A stretch of DNA of 64,000 nucleotides from Dallia pectoralis. Lineage: Eukaryota; Chordata; Actinopteri; Esociformes; Umbridae. Made by a program: the position numbers and the translations under genes. Location: contig CM055753.1 of the NCBI GenBank assembly GCA_029465975.1, positions 703,535 through 767,534 on the forward strand. Reading direction: 5' to 3'. The notes below the pieces were generated by a model. It saw only the letters and a list, made by a program, of their open reading frames with translations. It did not search any database and was not told the origin of the DNA. Of this stretch, positions 28,201 to 36,671 are shown piece by piece. How positions within the stretch are numbered: the first letter of the stretch is position 1; every line of letters begins with the position of its first letter.

Positions 28201-31200
28201 ACAGGGGAATGACGGTCAACCGGGCCCCGTTGGCCCCCCAGGGTCCCCCGGAGAAAAGGTCAGGACGTTTTCACTGTGTTTTATTTCCAGACAGTATGGA
28301 ACATTCATTCTCAGTGTTTGTTGTTGGATATTTCATATTATTAACAGTGGAATCATTTTGTCTTTTGTTTTTAATCCTGAAGGGCAAAGAGGGTCCAAAG
28401 GGAATTCAGGGACCGCCGGGTTTACCAGGCCTAATGGTGAGAAACAGTGTGTTATGTGAATGACTAGGAAGAATCTGTTAAGCACCTGCAGTTGGATTGA
28501 TATGAGCAATCCCACTACATTCTCTTTTTCTAGATAATAACGTCTTATTCTAAATGAGAGTTAGAATAGAGACAGTAGATTTTACATAAACACACTTACT
28601 TCGACGACTAAATGATAAATAACCTTGTCCTGCAGGGACAAATGGGTAAAATGGGCAAAGATGGTCACCAGGGAGAACAAGGAGAACCTGTGAGTAAACA
28701 CTGTTTTGGCCTGATTATATTCCCACAATATTCTGTACATCTTGTTGGGTTAATTTTTGTATATCGATCAGAGCAGTCCTATCAGTGACATAGTAAATGT
28801 CTCCGCTGTACGTTTCTGTCCATTATTATGTTGGTGGGTGTCATCTAACGGTCTGTGTTGTCATCTCAGGGTAAACAAGGAGCCCCAGGACCTGCTGGAC
28901 CCCCAGGTCTCAGAGGAATGCCTGTTAGTAACTAATTTAACTGTGCACCTATTGAATAAATCATTTTACAGGAGCTTGCTGCCACTCACGTTGATCTTTC
29001 TTTTCCCTGCACAGGGCTTTAAAGGTCACAGAGGAGAGCCGGGACCTCCAGGGTCAAAGGTCTGTCCGTTGACACTTTAGATGAGTAGACTGTAATGTGT
29101 AGGAGCGTTAAGGGTGTGTTTTGTCTGTCAAGGTTGGTCATATCAATCATAAAACTGTGACACATGCCCTGTCCCATTTAATCTTCATCAGCTCTTAGCC
29201 TTGAGTTATATCTTCCACGGAAGTGTGACCAATAGCTATGAAGGTAAAACAGCGACATAAGTTTTTTTCTTGTAATTGTTTTTTTTCTTTTGAAACTCGT
29301 TTTGTACTTAGGTTTTCTTTCTTGTAATTATTTTTTTTCTTTTGAAACTCGTTTTGTACTTAGGTTTTCTTTCTTGTAATTGTTTTTTTTCTTTTGAAAC
29401 TCGTTTTGTACAAAAGTTTTTCTTTCTTGTAATAGGTTTTGTCAAAAAACCAACGCGCAGAGTTTTGTCACTAAAATTCCACCAGCACTGTGACAAAAGT
29501 TTTTCTTTCTTGTAAATCAGTCTGTGCCCAAACGTTTCACTGCGTTTCCAAACAGAAACCCCAAACGTATTCTGACCAATGAACGGATAGCTATCTTAGC
29601 GTGGCACTTTGAACTTCAACCAAAACTTCAACCAAAAGGAGGGAAAAAGCCAAGCAAGTAAAACTTATTTTCATGTCCATGCAGTATTAAATAAAATAAT
29701 ATTTTAATTATTACTGAATGGACATGAAAATACGATTATGTAAAACGTATTTTCATGTCCATGCAATATTAAATAAAATAATATAAAATAATATTTTAAT
29801 TACTACTGCATGGACATGAAAATACGTTTTACATAATCGAAAACTTACTTGAGGTAACAGATGCTGAACATGCCGAGCCATGGCTTTTCTTCTACCCTTT
29901 GCAAGGAGTAACGATTGGTTGAAGTTCAAAGGGCCACGCTAAGATAGCTATCCGTTCATTGGTCAGAATACGTTTGGGGTTTCTGTTTGGAAACGCAGTG
30001 AAACGTTTGGGCACAGACTGATTTACAAGAAAGAAAAACTTTTGTCACAGTGCTGGTGGAATATTAGTGACAAAACTCAGCGCGTTGGTTTTTTGTACAA
30101 ACCCTATTACAAGAAAGAAAAACTTTTGTACAAAACGAGTTTCAAAAGAAAAAAAACAATTACAAGAAAAAAACTTATGTCGCTGTTTTACCTTCATAAA
30201 TAGCGTCTCTTAAATATAGTGTGTCCAATTATAGTGTGACCAATAGCCTGTCTTAAATATAGTGTGTGACCAATTATAGTGTGACCAATAGCGTGTCTTA
30301 ATTATAGTGTGTGACCAATTATAGTGTGACCAATAGCGTGTCTTAAATATAGTGTGACCAATTATAGTGTGACCAATAGCGTGTCTTAATTATAGTGTGA
30401 CCAATTATAGTGTGACCAATAGCGTGTCTTAATTATAGTGTGACCAATTATAGTGTGACCAATAGCGTGTCTTAAATAAAGTGTGTGACCAATTATAGTG
30501 TGACCAATAGCGTGTCTTAAATATAGTGTGACCAATTATAGTGTGACCAATAGCGTGTCTTAAATATAGTGTGACCAATTATAGTGTGACCAATAGCGTG
30601 TCCTAAATAAAGTGTGTGACCAATTATAGTGTGACCAATAGCGTGTCTTAAATATAGTGTGTGTCCAATTATTGTGTGACCAATAGCGTGTCTTAAATAT
30701 AGTGTGACCAATTATAGTGTGACCAATAGCGTGTCTTAATTATAGTGTGACCAATTATAGTGTGACCAATAGCGTGTCTTACGCTAGTGGTCACACTATA
30801 TTTAAGACACGCTATTGGTCACACTATAATTGGTCACACTATAATTAAGACACGCTATTGGTCACACTATAATTGGTCACACTATATTTAAGACACGCTA
30901 TTGGTCACACAATAATTGGACTCACACTATATTTAAGACACGCTATTGGTCACACTATATTTGTCTTAATTATAGTGTGACCAATAGCATGTCTTAATTA
31001 TAGTGTGACCAATAGTTTGTCTTAAATATAGTGTGACCAATAGCGTGTCTTAATTATAGTGTGACCAATAGCGTGTCTTAATTATATTGTGACCAATAGC
31101 ATGTCTTAAATATAGTGTGTGACCAATTATAGTGTGACCAATAGCGTGTCTTAAATATAGTGTGACCAATTATAGTGTGACCAATAGCGTGTCTTAAATA

Positions 31201-34200
31201 TAGTGTGACCAATAGCGTGTCTTAATTATAGTGTGACCAATAGCGTGTCTTAAATATAGTGTGACCAATAGTTTGTCTTAAATATAGTGTGACCAATAGC
31301 GTGTCTTAATTATAGTGTGACCAATAGCGTGTCTTAATTATATTGTGACCAATAGCATGTCTTAAATATAGTGTGTGACCAATTATAGTGTGACCAATAG
31401 CGTGTCTTAAATATAGTGTGACCAATTATAGTGTGACCAATAGCGTGTCTTAAATATAGTGTGACCAATAGCGTGTCTTAATTATAGTGTGACCAATAGC
31501 GTGTCTTAAATATAGTGTGACCAATAGCGTGTCTTAAATATAGTGTGACCAATAGCGTGTCTTAAATATAGTGTGACCAATAGCGTGTCTTAATTATAGT
31601 GTGACCAATAGCGTGTCTTAAATATAGTGTGACCAATAGCGTGTCTTAAATATAGTGTGACCAATAGCATGTTTCGTTGCAGAACCCCCTGACCCACTGA
31701 GGAACTATCCCAATTCCCCATCCTCAATAACCTGTACCGTCTGCAGGAGGACTATGCTACCCACCTTATTCTCTAATATAGACGACTGTTAATTATAGCA
31801 AGCGCCACTCTATAAATGTGTTTTACATCAACCTCATGGATGTTATGGCGCAGATTGAAATTGGTCAGAAACACCTTTGTTCAGTGAACTAATTGTTGAA
31901 GAATTGACCATTGGAGCACTTTCAGATATTACCACAGTTTTTTCTCACTTAGAGCTGTATTAGGAAAACTAGTCTTACTGTGATCTGAATTGCTGTAGTG
32001 ATTGTGTTTCGTCAACCAATCAGGGTGAAGACGGATCAGAAGGACGTGTGGGGCCAGAGGGTAACCCTGGCAAAGATGTGAGTGACAATACCAAAAGAAC
32101 CAATCATTACTTAGCAATGATCAACTCACAGGATGTGCTAACATATCTAACTTGTGTTGGTTTGTAAAGGGTAATGTTGGGCCTCCTGGATCAGAAGGCC
32201 TCGCTGGCCAGAGAGGGGAGAATGTAAGTCATTATACAGAGAAGGAGATGAACCTGTATGACAACCTGACAAATGGATGTCCACAGGAAGAGACATGGAT
32301 ATCTAAATAGATTTTATCTCCCCATCATGTCGTTCTTGCTCTCTCTCCAATTTGTTCTTGCTCTCAAGGGTAAACCTGGTGAACCGGGGCCTTCAGGGAA
32401 GCCAGGGGCGCCTGGCGCACCAGTGAGTGAACACTTATATAATATCAAACTGGTTGGATCATTTGAGAGATTATTGCACTTGTTTCAGTAAAAACAGAAA
32501 CATGCATTGAAATGCTGTTTGTATTTAACCAACACAGCAGCTTCCTTTACCCTGTGGCTGGTACACATTTCAGCTCCCTAGAGCACACCCTAGTAAACAA
32601 AAATGTGAATAACTTGAAGCTGTTTAATCACCCACTCTAAGGTTTCACGAGAACGGGTTCTAATCAAAGCAAGGTTTGTTAATAAATCTCACATTATTGG
32701 GTTTGGTAGATAGTCTAGCAGTTACATCATCTGACCAGTAACTATAGGTATATGGCAGTCAAGCCAAATTGCTCACAGGTTGTCGCAGAAATTAAACTGT
32801 CAACCTACCCTACCAAATGCCAGGTTGTCTGTGATTGGTCAACTACAGTAGGACTGAGACATGTGTTTATTACAGGGTCAGTCTGGAGCTAAAGGAGAAC
32901 CTGGGAGCCCAGGACTACCAGGCTTTAGTGGCCCCAAAGGACCATCAGTAAGTATGGAATTGTTCTTTTTATTTCGATTTTACAATTGTAGAAGTTACAC
33001 CTTCTAGTCATACCCAGTGGCTTATAAGCACATATTCATGTGAAATAGGATAAGTAAAAATTACTGAAACAAATTTTTTTACAAGAAACAAAATATTGCT
33101 GAAGTGAACATTTCTGCAATCCGTCACATTTCATCATTAAACACATAACGCAGGAAACACGACTGAAAACATTTCCTGTCAGAAACAAACACCTGTGTCA
33201 TTGCCAAGTACTGTAGTTAGCATGACTACGCAACTGCTTTCACCACAGTGTTGAAAAACCTGCCAGAGACTAACATCACACAATTTCTAGAAAGAGAGAC
33301 GTTTTGCAAGTCAAACAAAATGATCAAAATCCAATTGCTGAAAGCGAGAGTCAGCTCGACCAGACACCAGCTCTGTACTGGAATATGCATTCATTTCCTG
33401 GCATTAAAATCATCACGCACAGCCAAATCACAGGGTGGATATGAACTGTAGCTCACTTTGAGTCAAGCCATAAGATGAATACAGGCTTGACTTAATAAAC
33501 CACGGATAGAAACATAAGACTAAATCATAATATAAGTATTCATGCTTACTTTGGATTATGTATTTAGAGTCCATTGTAAAGTCAATAACGACAGCTTGAT
33601 TGCTAAAATGATTAGTGAGCATACGAATTCTGATCAATGTTTTAATTCAACCCATAGTGGAAGCAAATATGTGATAGAGGTCACATGAGGCCTGCTGTGA
33701 TATTTAGCAATGCAAAGTTCCTAATCCGTGGCCAACAGGAAATTTGTCATGTACCATAAATATGTAGGGAAATATCTTAACTCATGAGTTTGGTTCACAC
33801 TTACAAGTCAAACCAAACAGTTTCCTACAATTTTACTTAATTAGTCTGTCCACAATAGGCTACTGTATGCTTACAATTTCACTGATGGGGTCTTGATTCT
33901 TTGCTTTGTTCATTGTCCATGGCTTTGTCATAAAATAGACAAAACAAATCGCCAGATTGATTGCTCTCACGGTAGCGTCCACTTTGGCAGCTGTAATAGA
34001 GAGTGGGTTTGCACACGCCTCACCAGGCTGCATACATTCATTTGAATTCTCTCTAACAAATGAGCCTTTGAATGTGGCCTCTGGGATATCTCTAAGTTTT
34101 ACAGAAAACGTAGTCACTAATCAAACTACGCTCAGTGACCAGTTTATCAGGATCAGCCATCAAGCATCTGATTGGACCCATTTGCCTTGAGAACAGCCTT

Positions 34201-36671
34201 GTGGTTATGGGTTCTACAAGGTGTTGTAAACGTTGTATACATGTGACGCAGTTGCTATCAACGGGACAGAATAACGCTGTTCTATCTCATTCCAAAGATG
34301 TCGTGAAGTTTGTGGTCTAGCATCTCTGCCGAAAGCTTAAGTAAACTTAATCTGGTTGTCTTTTGGTTTCTACACTCGATACGCTCACTCATTCTGTACA
34401 TTTGAACACTTAATCGAAACAGTTACTGAATGTCTTAATGACTGTCTGCTGGCTGTATATAAAGTAGAAAGCCATGGCCATGTATCTCACTGCCCGAAGG
34501 AGTGAAGCACTTAATGACAGGGGTGGTGTATCTTATTAACTGGTTAGTGAGGATGTGATAATTGACCCAGCGTAAAATGGCTGGTCCGGGAAAAGGTTGA
34601 ACATTAAAGAAGTAGATATACTAATAATGTCATGTATAACTTTGTTTAGAATTAGCCATTGTAACTAGTTCAGGATCACATTAGCAAAGGAGGGAACTGA
34701 AAATGGTTTGCACACTCTAGCTGGTTTGAAGGAACTGAAAAGGTCAACAGGGACATATAATTCTTACTGCATTTTAATCAGCTTATATGTCAATTATATG
34801 TCAATTGTTTTTGAAACAACTTGATTGGGGGTCTGACCAGTATTCAATCTGGCATGTTCCAGTCCCGGCGGAGCCCCCCACTCTAATCCTAAGTCCTTCT
34901 GGAACAGTCCAAGCTGATGACGCAAGTTGTGACGCAAAGCACTTATGATTCTATCCTATTTATATTAATACATGTCTCCGCTCATCTCTTCAGGGTCCTG
35001 CTGGTCCGATCGGTCCAGAGGGGAAACAGGTAAGACTAATTGATTGATAGATTGTATAGCTGTTTTACATTTTCATAAGCTCTGTTTGGTATAATTACAC
35101 TATGAAATAAATATAGTATGGAACATGGACTGGAGGAAGACTCACTGCCGTCAGATTATAAAACATTGTTTGTTTCACAGGGTATGCCAGGCAGAGCAGG
35201 AGAACGAGGAGTCAAAGGAGAACGGGTAAGTCGGTACTAAACCCCATCCAAACAATTAATCAGGACGCTGTAAATATGTTCTCTGAGGGTGTTTGGTCGA
35301 ATGTCTTTGAAGGGCATCGCTGGCGGGAAAGGAGATAAGGGTGCTGTGGGAGATCCAGGGATGCCCGGTAACTCAGGCCCTCCAGGTCGTAAAGGCCACA
35401 CAGGGATGATGGGCATGTCTGGGCCCCCAGGAGAAATGGGACCCAGCGGGCCTCAGGGGTCCCCCGGAAACCCAGGACAACCAGGAGCACGGGTGAGTAG
35501 AGAGTTGCAATCTTACTCTAGAGTAACATTCAGGTTTGAACTGGGTAACACGGTCTGATCGTTCCCAGGAACTTGGGTTTGAATCCGGTCACATCGCAAG
35601 TGTTATTGAGAGTTGTCCAACAGATTGCGTTACTCAGGCTGATTTCTCTCATTTCGCCACAGGGTGAGTCAACATCGCTAGAAACAATGCGAAGGCTCAT
35701 CCAGGAGGAACTAACCAAAGCTTTAGACGGTGAGACTGCCATATTGCTGATGAAATTGGAGTACTCTGCCGCGTTCGATCCTTCTGAGTTATGTGATTGT
35801 CCATGCGTTCTTCTTTCAGCCAAAATGGCGTATATCCTGGCACAGATCCAGCCGACGCATGTGAAGAGCGCAGCAGGTCGGCCGGGACCTCCAGGGCCCT
35901 CTGGTAAAGATGGAAACGATGGTCGCGCCGGACCCCCGGGAGAGCCTGGCATGCCTGGGCAAAGCGGAGGTGACGGCATGAGGGGACCGATGGGTCCTAA
36001 AGGTAATTGGTTCTCATTGTTATTGGTCCCACTTGGTTCACGTACGGACACTATGAAGGCATACCATTACTGAGTGTAATCTACTCAATTCACTGCATGA
36101 GTGCTTTACAGATTTCCACTGTACCCAGTGGACCCATTTCTGCCATCCGTTGATAACAGTGTTGATTCAGCTCTTGATAAAACATCCCGGTGAGTGCTAT
36201 GTCTTTTCTCCCGGACATCCAGGTGAGAAAGGGTCCCGAGGAGAGAAGGGAGAAAACGGAGTTGGCCAGAGAGGAGAGACTGGACCAGCTGGTCCGATAG
36301 GTAAAGTGCTGTTTCTCAATTACAGCAGTATGTCAATGGAATGCCTCTGTTACAACAAGACTGATAATTGACTATATCTGTCTTGAAGTCCTGAGCGGCT
36401 ACACTATGTCCTGTGACTGATTCACTCATTGCCATTTCCTTTTCCATTTAATGTGACTTTGCTTTTCCTTCCCTTAGGTCCAGCAGGTATGCCTGGCTAC
36501 GGTAAGGACGGGCAGCCTGGGGCAGCTGGAGCTCAGGGAGAGCCAGGGAACCCGGGTCCCCATGGCCAAATGGGCCCCCCTGGACCCACAGGACAGTGCG
36601 ACCCTACCCAGTGTGCCTACTATGCCAGCCTAGCGTCACGCCCCCACATTAAGAACACCAAAGGGACTTAG
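1913..36671 (+). CDS. col22a1: Collagen type XXII alpha-1 chain (3' 59 exons, 5' end outside the window)
   Basis: FACIT collagen, an extracellular matrix protein that in known vertebrates sits at tissue junctions such as the myotendinous junction. The 59 exons with GT-AG borders sum to 4,133 nt, which gives 1,376 codons plus TAG after a two-base start phase; human COL22A1 has nearly the same length from this point. Order: TSPN/LamG domain (1,913-3,954), proline-rich linker (5,978-6,097), interrupted Gly-X-Y helix (6,209-35,492), NC2-like stretch, last helix and Cys tail (35,663-36,671). Family identity rests on near-identical stretches recalled from human COL22A1: [55 protein letters not shown] and the C-terminal [20 protein letters not shown]19A1 and COL16A1 fit clearly worse. 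The signal peptide and VWA domain must lie upstream. No frameshift or premature stop is seen in any exon. Confidence 0.93.
2060..2585. mobile_element. Tc1/mariner-type MITE with TA target duplication
   Basis: A 526-bp unit with imperfect terminal inverted repeats of about 40 bp. The left end starts CAGTGGATATAAAAAG and contains ACACACCCC...ATGCCAGG; the right end has the reverse complement (CCTGGCATTTTTAAAGGGG...CTTTTCATATAAACTG). TA flanks both ends (2,058-2,059 and 2,586-2,587). There is no transposase gene. It lies in the col22a1 intron between the first two visible exons. I recognise it as a widespread fish repeat; family assignment is by TIR and TA only. Confidence 0.8.
4134..5690 (-). 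mobile_element. Degenerate non-LTR retrotransposon (LINE) relic, - strand
   Basis: Read on the - strand from about 5,655: [20 protein letters not shown], with hydrophobic heptads like the coiled coil of a LINE ORF1, followed by a decayed ORF1-like region. At about 4,735-4,540 there is an endonuclease-like piece ([21 protein letters not shown], then [15 protein letters not shown]), and near 4,370 a degenerate DFN motif of apurinic endonucleases. The lower end (4,134-4,180) reads TGTGTCTCCCTGAATAAA followed by AAATAAATAAA, a LINE-style 3' tail. Reverse transcriptase is missing, so the copy is internally deleted. It lies in the intron before the linker exon. That all parts come from one insertion is inference. 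Confidence 0.6.
5978..6097 (+). CDS. col22a1: col22a1 proline/threonine-rich linker exon
   Basis: 120-bp exon reading [20 protein letters not shown], then [20 protein letters not shown]. It joins the TSPN domain to the triple helix. The pattern of a Cys, a Pro/Thr-rich stretch, GSEQ and an N-C-(T/S)-C-P-A-G-E motif is the same layout as in human COL22A1. The two closely spaced cysteines before the helix are candidates for interchain disulfides (inference). Confidence 0.9.
6209..13417 (+). CDS. col22a1: col22a1 triple-helix exons, first block
   Basis: Exons 6,209-6,253, 6,372-6,434, 6,727-6,765, 8,365-8,418, 8,778-8,831, 8,939-8,992, 11,365-11,418, 11,543-11,587, 12,577-12,630, 12,741-12,794, 13,227-13,262 and 13,388-13,417. 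Nearly all begin with a full Gly codon and are multiples of 9 bp (54, 45, 63, 36), the fibrillar-type collagen exon rule. Two exons break Gly-[15 protein letters not shown] (39 bp) and [10 protein letters not shown] (30 bp). The second corresponds to a known interruption of similar sequence in human COL22A1. The donor of 6,209-6,253 (AAG|GTCATC) is weak. Confidence 0.9.
6766..8364 (+). other. 1.6-kb col22a1 intron without recognised elements
   Basis: No exon with Gly-X-Y coding and splice borders is seen between the 39-bp exon and the exon at 8,365. Open frames here are short and show no family features. A brief CA-rich run is present near 7,080. Confidence 0.6.
10060..10831 (+). mobile_element. 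5'-truncated LINE copy (L2/CR1-like), 3' end only
   Basis: Closely similar in sequence and order to the 3' part of the large LINE at 55,691-60,340. It starts in the reverse transcriptase region ([10 protein letters not shown], then [21 protein letters not shown]) and ends with the same tail (CTTATCTTGGCCAGGTCGC, CAATCGGCCTACCTGGTTAA). Frameshifts and small deletions are frequent and reading frames are broken. It sits in the col22a1 intron 8,993-11,364. 5' truncation is the normal outcome of target-primed LINE insertion. Confidence 0.88.
13508..15220 (+). mobile_element. Defective piggyBac-like DNA transposon with TTAA target site
   Basis: TTAA at 13,504-13,507 and 15,221-15,224 flanks a 1,713-bp element whose ends are CCCTGTAACACCC and, reversed, CCCTGTAAGACCC. 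TTAA duplication with CCCT ends is diagnostic of piggyBac. Inside, a short frame at 14,464-14,572 ([20 protein letters not shown]...) resembles the acidic N-terminus of piggyBac transposases. A second frame, 14,569-14,868, contains a [12 protein letters not shown] stretch like the conserved W-(R/K)-K-x-D region. The catalytic DDD domain and Cys-rich C-terminus are absent, so it cannot move by itself. It lies in the col22a1 intron 13,418-15,469. Confidence 0.85.
14464..14868 (+). pseudogene. Truncated piggyBac transposase remnant
   Basis: Two short overlapping frames shifted against each other: about 36 codons starting MPPARREP, rich in Glu/Asp, and a 99-codon frame with [10 protein letters not shown] and [13 protein letters not shown]. 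Together they look like the N-terminal part of a piggyBac-type transposase followed directly by a stop and the element's 3' region. Most of the catalytic core is missing. Assignment relies on the TTAA/CCCT ends of the enclosing element plus weak sequence resemblance. Confidence 0.55.
15470..24968 (+). CDS. col22a1: col22a1 triple-helix exons, second block
   Basis: Exons 15,470-15,523, 15,636-15,689, 18,501-18,554, 19,393-19,446, 19,537-19,590, 19,682-19,735, 19,971-20,024, 20,530-20,574, 21,138-21,200, 21,296-21,349, 21,796-21,837, 22,026-22,058, 22,382-22,435, 23,277-23,330, 23,486-23,539, 23,644-23,697, 23,822-23,875, 24,170-24,274 and 24,924-24,968. The 42-bp plus 33-bp pair ends in [11 protein letters not shown], a non-helical break at the position of the one that precedes GEQGPKGEKG in the human chain. 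The 105-bp exon contains LQGKGRDGQ, a one-residue break in Gly-X-Y also present in human (GKGKDGEPG). The rest is perfect Gly-X-Y. Confidence 0.9.
15690..18500 (+). other. 2.8-kb col22a1 intron with a possible decayed LINE 5' region
   Basis: Around 16,190-16,620 a frame of about 138 codons starts at CAAGATGGCGCCGTCGACGG, the kind of 'AAGATGGCG' start common at the 5' ends of vertebrate LINEs. It encodes a hydrophobic stretch followed by [18 protein letters not shown]. No RT or endonuclease motif follows. I take it as a likely fragment of a mobile element rather than a host gene. A TG dinucleotide run lies at 17,192-17,217. The rest shows nothing I can name. Confidence 0.35.
17192..17217. repeat. 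(TG)n microsatellite
   Basis: Thirteen uninterrupted TG dinucleotides inside a col22a1 intron, preceded by shorter impure TG runs from 17,165. Confidence 0.95.
18590..19185. repeat. Possible interspersed repeat bounded by a short direct repeat
   Basis: The motif GAGTGCAGAATGAGCCAG occurs at about 18,600 and again at about 19,159, flanking a GC-richer segment unlike the surrounding AT-rich intron. This could be the trace of an inserted element or of a divergent long repeat. I do not recognise a protein in it; the open frames are proline/serine rich and lack family features. Confidence 0.4.
20045..20180. repeat. Possible diverged copy of the TAGTGCAC palindromic element
   Basis: CAAATGGCAGCCTATTCCATGTATAGTG and, about 100 bp later, AATGCACTATATGGTG resemble the two arms of the short palindromic element at 36,700-36,836, but with many mismatches. 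It is intronic between the exons at 19,971 and 20,530. Confidence 0.35.
22436..23276 (+). other. col22a1 intron without recognised elements
   Basis: About 840 bp of AT-rich sequence between two 54-bp helix exons. Nothing supported on either strand. Confidence 0.6.
24275..24923. other. col22a1 intron with a longer but unrecognised open frame on the - strand
   Basis: The - strand is open for 150 codons (24,329-24,781), and the + strand is open for 86 codons over the same stretch. Neither translation shows a domain or motif I recognise, and no splice or promoter evidence supports a gene. The segment is somewhat richer in GC than the surrounding intron and could be an old insertion of unknown origin. 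Confidence 0.3.
25212..25240. repeat. (GA)n microsatellite
   Basis: A perfect GA run of about 29 bp in the col22a1 intron ahead of the 33-bp array. Confidence 0.95.
25489..26400. repeat. 33-bp minisatellite, about 27 copies
   Basis: The unit reads ATTGGATGG(T/C)GACCAATG followed by TTCTGTTGGTGTCTT. It stays open in more than one frame because 33 is a multiple of 3, giving an eleven-residue repeat ([11 protein letters not shown]) that is not a gene. A marked end block, with TTTAGTTGATG in place of TTCTGTTGGTG followed by GGTGTCTAAGG, appears at about 26,095-26,130 and again 264 bp (eight units) later at about 26,359-26,394, so the last eight units were duplicated as a block. The array ends just before the exon at 26,445. 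Each unit carries ATTGG and CCAAT facing each other. Confidence 0.95.
26445..29059 (+). CDS. col22a1: col22a1 helix exons and the Cys-containing interruption
   Basis: Exons 26,445-26,522, 26,617-26,652, 26,758-26,856, 27,125-27,160, 27,271-27,384, 27,800-27,853, 27,946-28,053, 28,205-28,258, 28,383-28,436, 28,636-28,689, 28,870-28,923 and 29,015-29,059. The 36-bp exon ([12 protein letters not shown]) is not helical and runs into [15 protein letters not shown], which puts two cysteines three residues apart. Human COL22A1 has an equivalent break ending in a Cys-x-x-Cys-Pro motif. It is likely a hinge or disulfide point between chains (inference). The 78-bp exon carries [11 protein letters not shown], another small break. 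Confidence 0.9.
26541..26569. repeat. (AC)n microsatellite
   Basis: Perfect AC run within the very short intron (26,523-26,616) between two col22a1 helix exons. It takes up about a third of that 94-bp intron. Confidence 0.95.
29237..30198. mobile_element. Foldback (hairpin) DNA element with AATAGC flanks
   Basis: The ends are inverted copies: TATGAAGGTAAAACAGCGAC on the left and its reverse complement on the right. The arms (about 29,237-29,660 and 29,830-30,198) contain matching blocks such as GTCTGTGCCCAAACGTTTCA and ATTCTGACCAATGAACGG on the left, reversed on the right. The centre holds palindromic ATTTTCATGTCCATGCA units. The left arm has three copies of a roughly 55-62 bp TTTTGAAACTCGTTTTGTAC block, the right arm one. 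AATAGC flanks both sides (29,231-29,236 and 30,199-30,204). There are no coding features. It is a non-autonomous, hairpin-forming transposon within the col22a1 intron 29,060-32,023. Confidence 0.82.
30199..31672. repeat. 28/43-bp composite minisatellite with an inverted segment
   Basis: Built from GTGTCTTAAATATAGTGTG + ACCAATAGC (28 bp), often with an extra AATTATAGTGTGACC insert that makes it about 43 bp. At about 30,782-30,962 the same units run in the opposite orientation (GGTCACACTATATTTAAGAC, then ACGCTATTGG), after which the forward orientation resumes. A larger block, recognisable by the TTATATTGTGACCAATAGCA variant, is repeated near 31,080 and 31,340. One unit fragment (GTGTGACCAATAGC) also lies just left of the foldback element at 29,237, so the array predates that insertion. 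Confidence 0.93.
32024..35492 (+). CDS. col22a1: col22a1 triple-helix exons, third block
   Basis: Exons 32,024-32,077, 32,170-32,223, 32,369-32,422, 32,876-32,947, 34,994-35,029, 35,181-35,225 and 35,313-35,492. The last is an unusually long 180-bp helix exon of 60 residues with no interruption, as if several 54/45-bp exons had fused. The stretch [20 protein letters not shown] corresponds to GHKGHTGLMGPQGLPGENGP in human COL22A1. The ~2-kb intron before 34,994 has no repeat that I recognise. Confidence 0.9.
32948..34993 (+). other. 2-kb col22a1 intron without recognised elements
   Basis: No additional helix exon, tandem repeat or mobile element is apparent. Short open frames on both strands lack family features. 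The exon lengths before and after join in frame without anything missing. Confidence 0.6.
35663..36671 (+). CDS. col22a1: col22a1 C-terminal exons: NC2-like stretch, last helix and NC1 tail
   Basis: Exons 35,663-35,729, 35,820-36,002, 36,223-36,300 and 36,478-36,671 (TAG at 36,669). The first two join through a split codon to read [18 protein letters not shown] then [17 protein letters not shown], an amphipathic stretch with hydrophobic residues at heptad-like spacing, as expected for the chain-registering segment before the last FACIT helix. A helix with a break at [10 protein letters not shown] follows, and the chain ends in [18 protein letters not shown] plus a short basic tail. The C-x4-C motif is the FACIT hallmark just after the last helix. 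These exons use split Gly codons, unlike the phase-0 helix exons before them. Confidence 0.92.

Noticed and set aside
35530..36051. 173-codon open frame on the - strand
   Set aside because: It is antisense to col22a1 exons. Gly-X-Y coding gives long GC-rich antisense frames with proline repeats.
1913..36671. Assignment of the + strand gene to COL19A1 because human COL19A1 is the convergent neighbour of COL9A1
   Set aside because: The TSPN domain, linker, NC2-like segment and C-terminal [16 protein letters not shown] fit COL22A1 far better than COL19A1, whose tail and NC segment differ.
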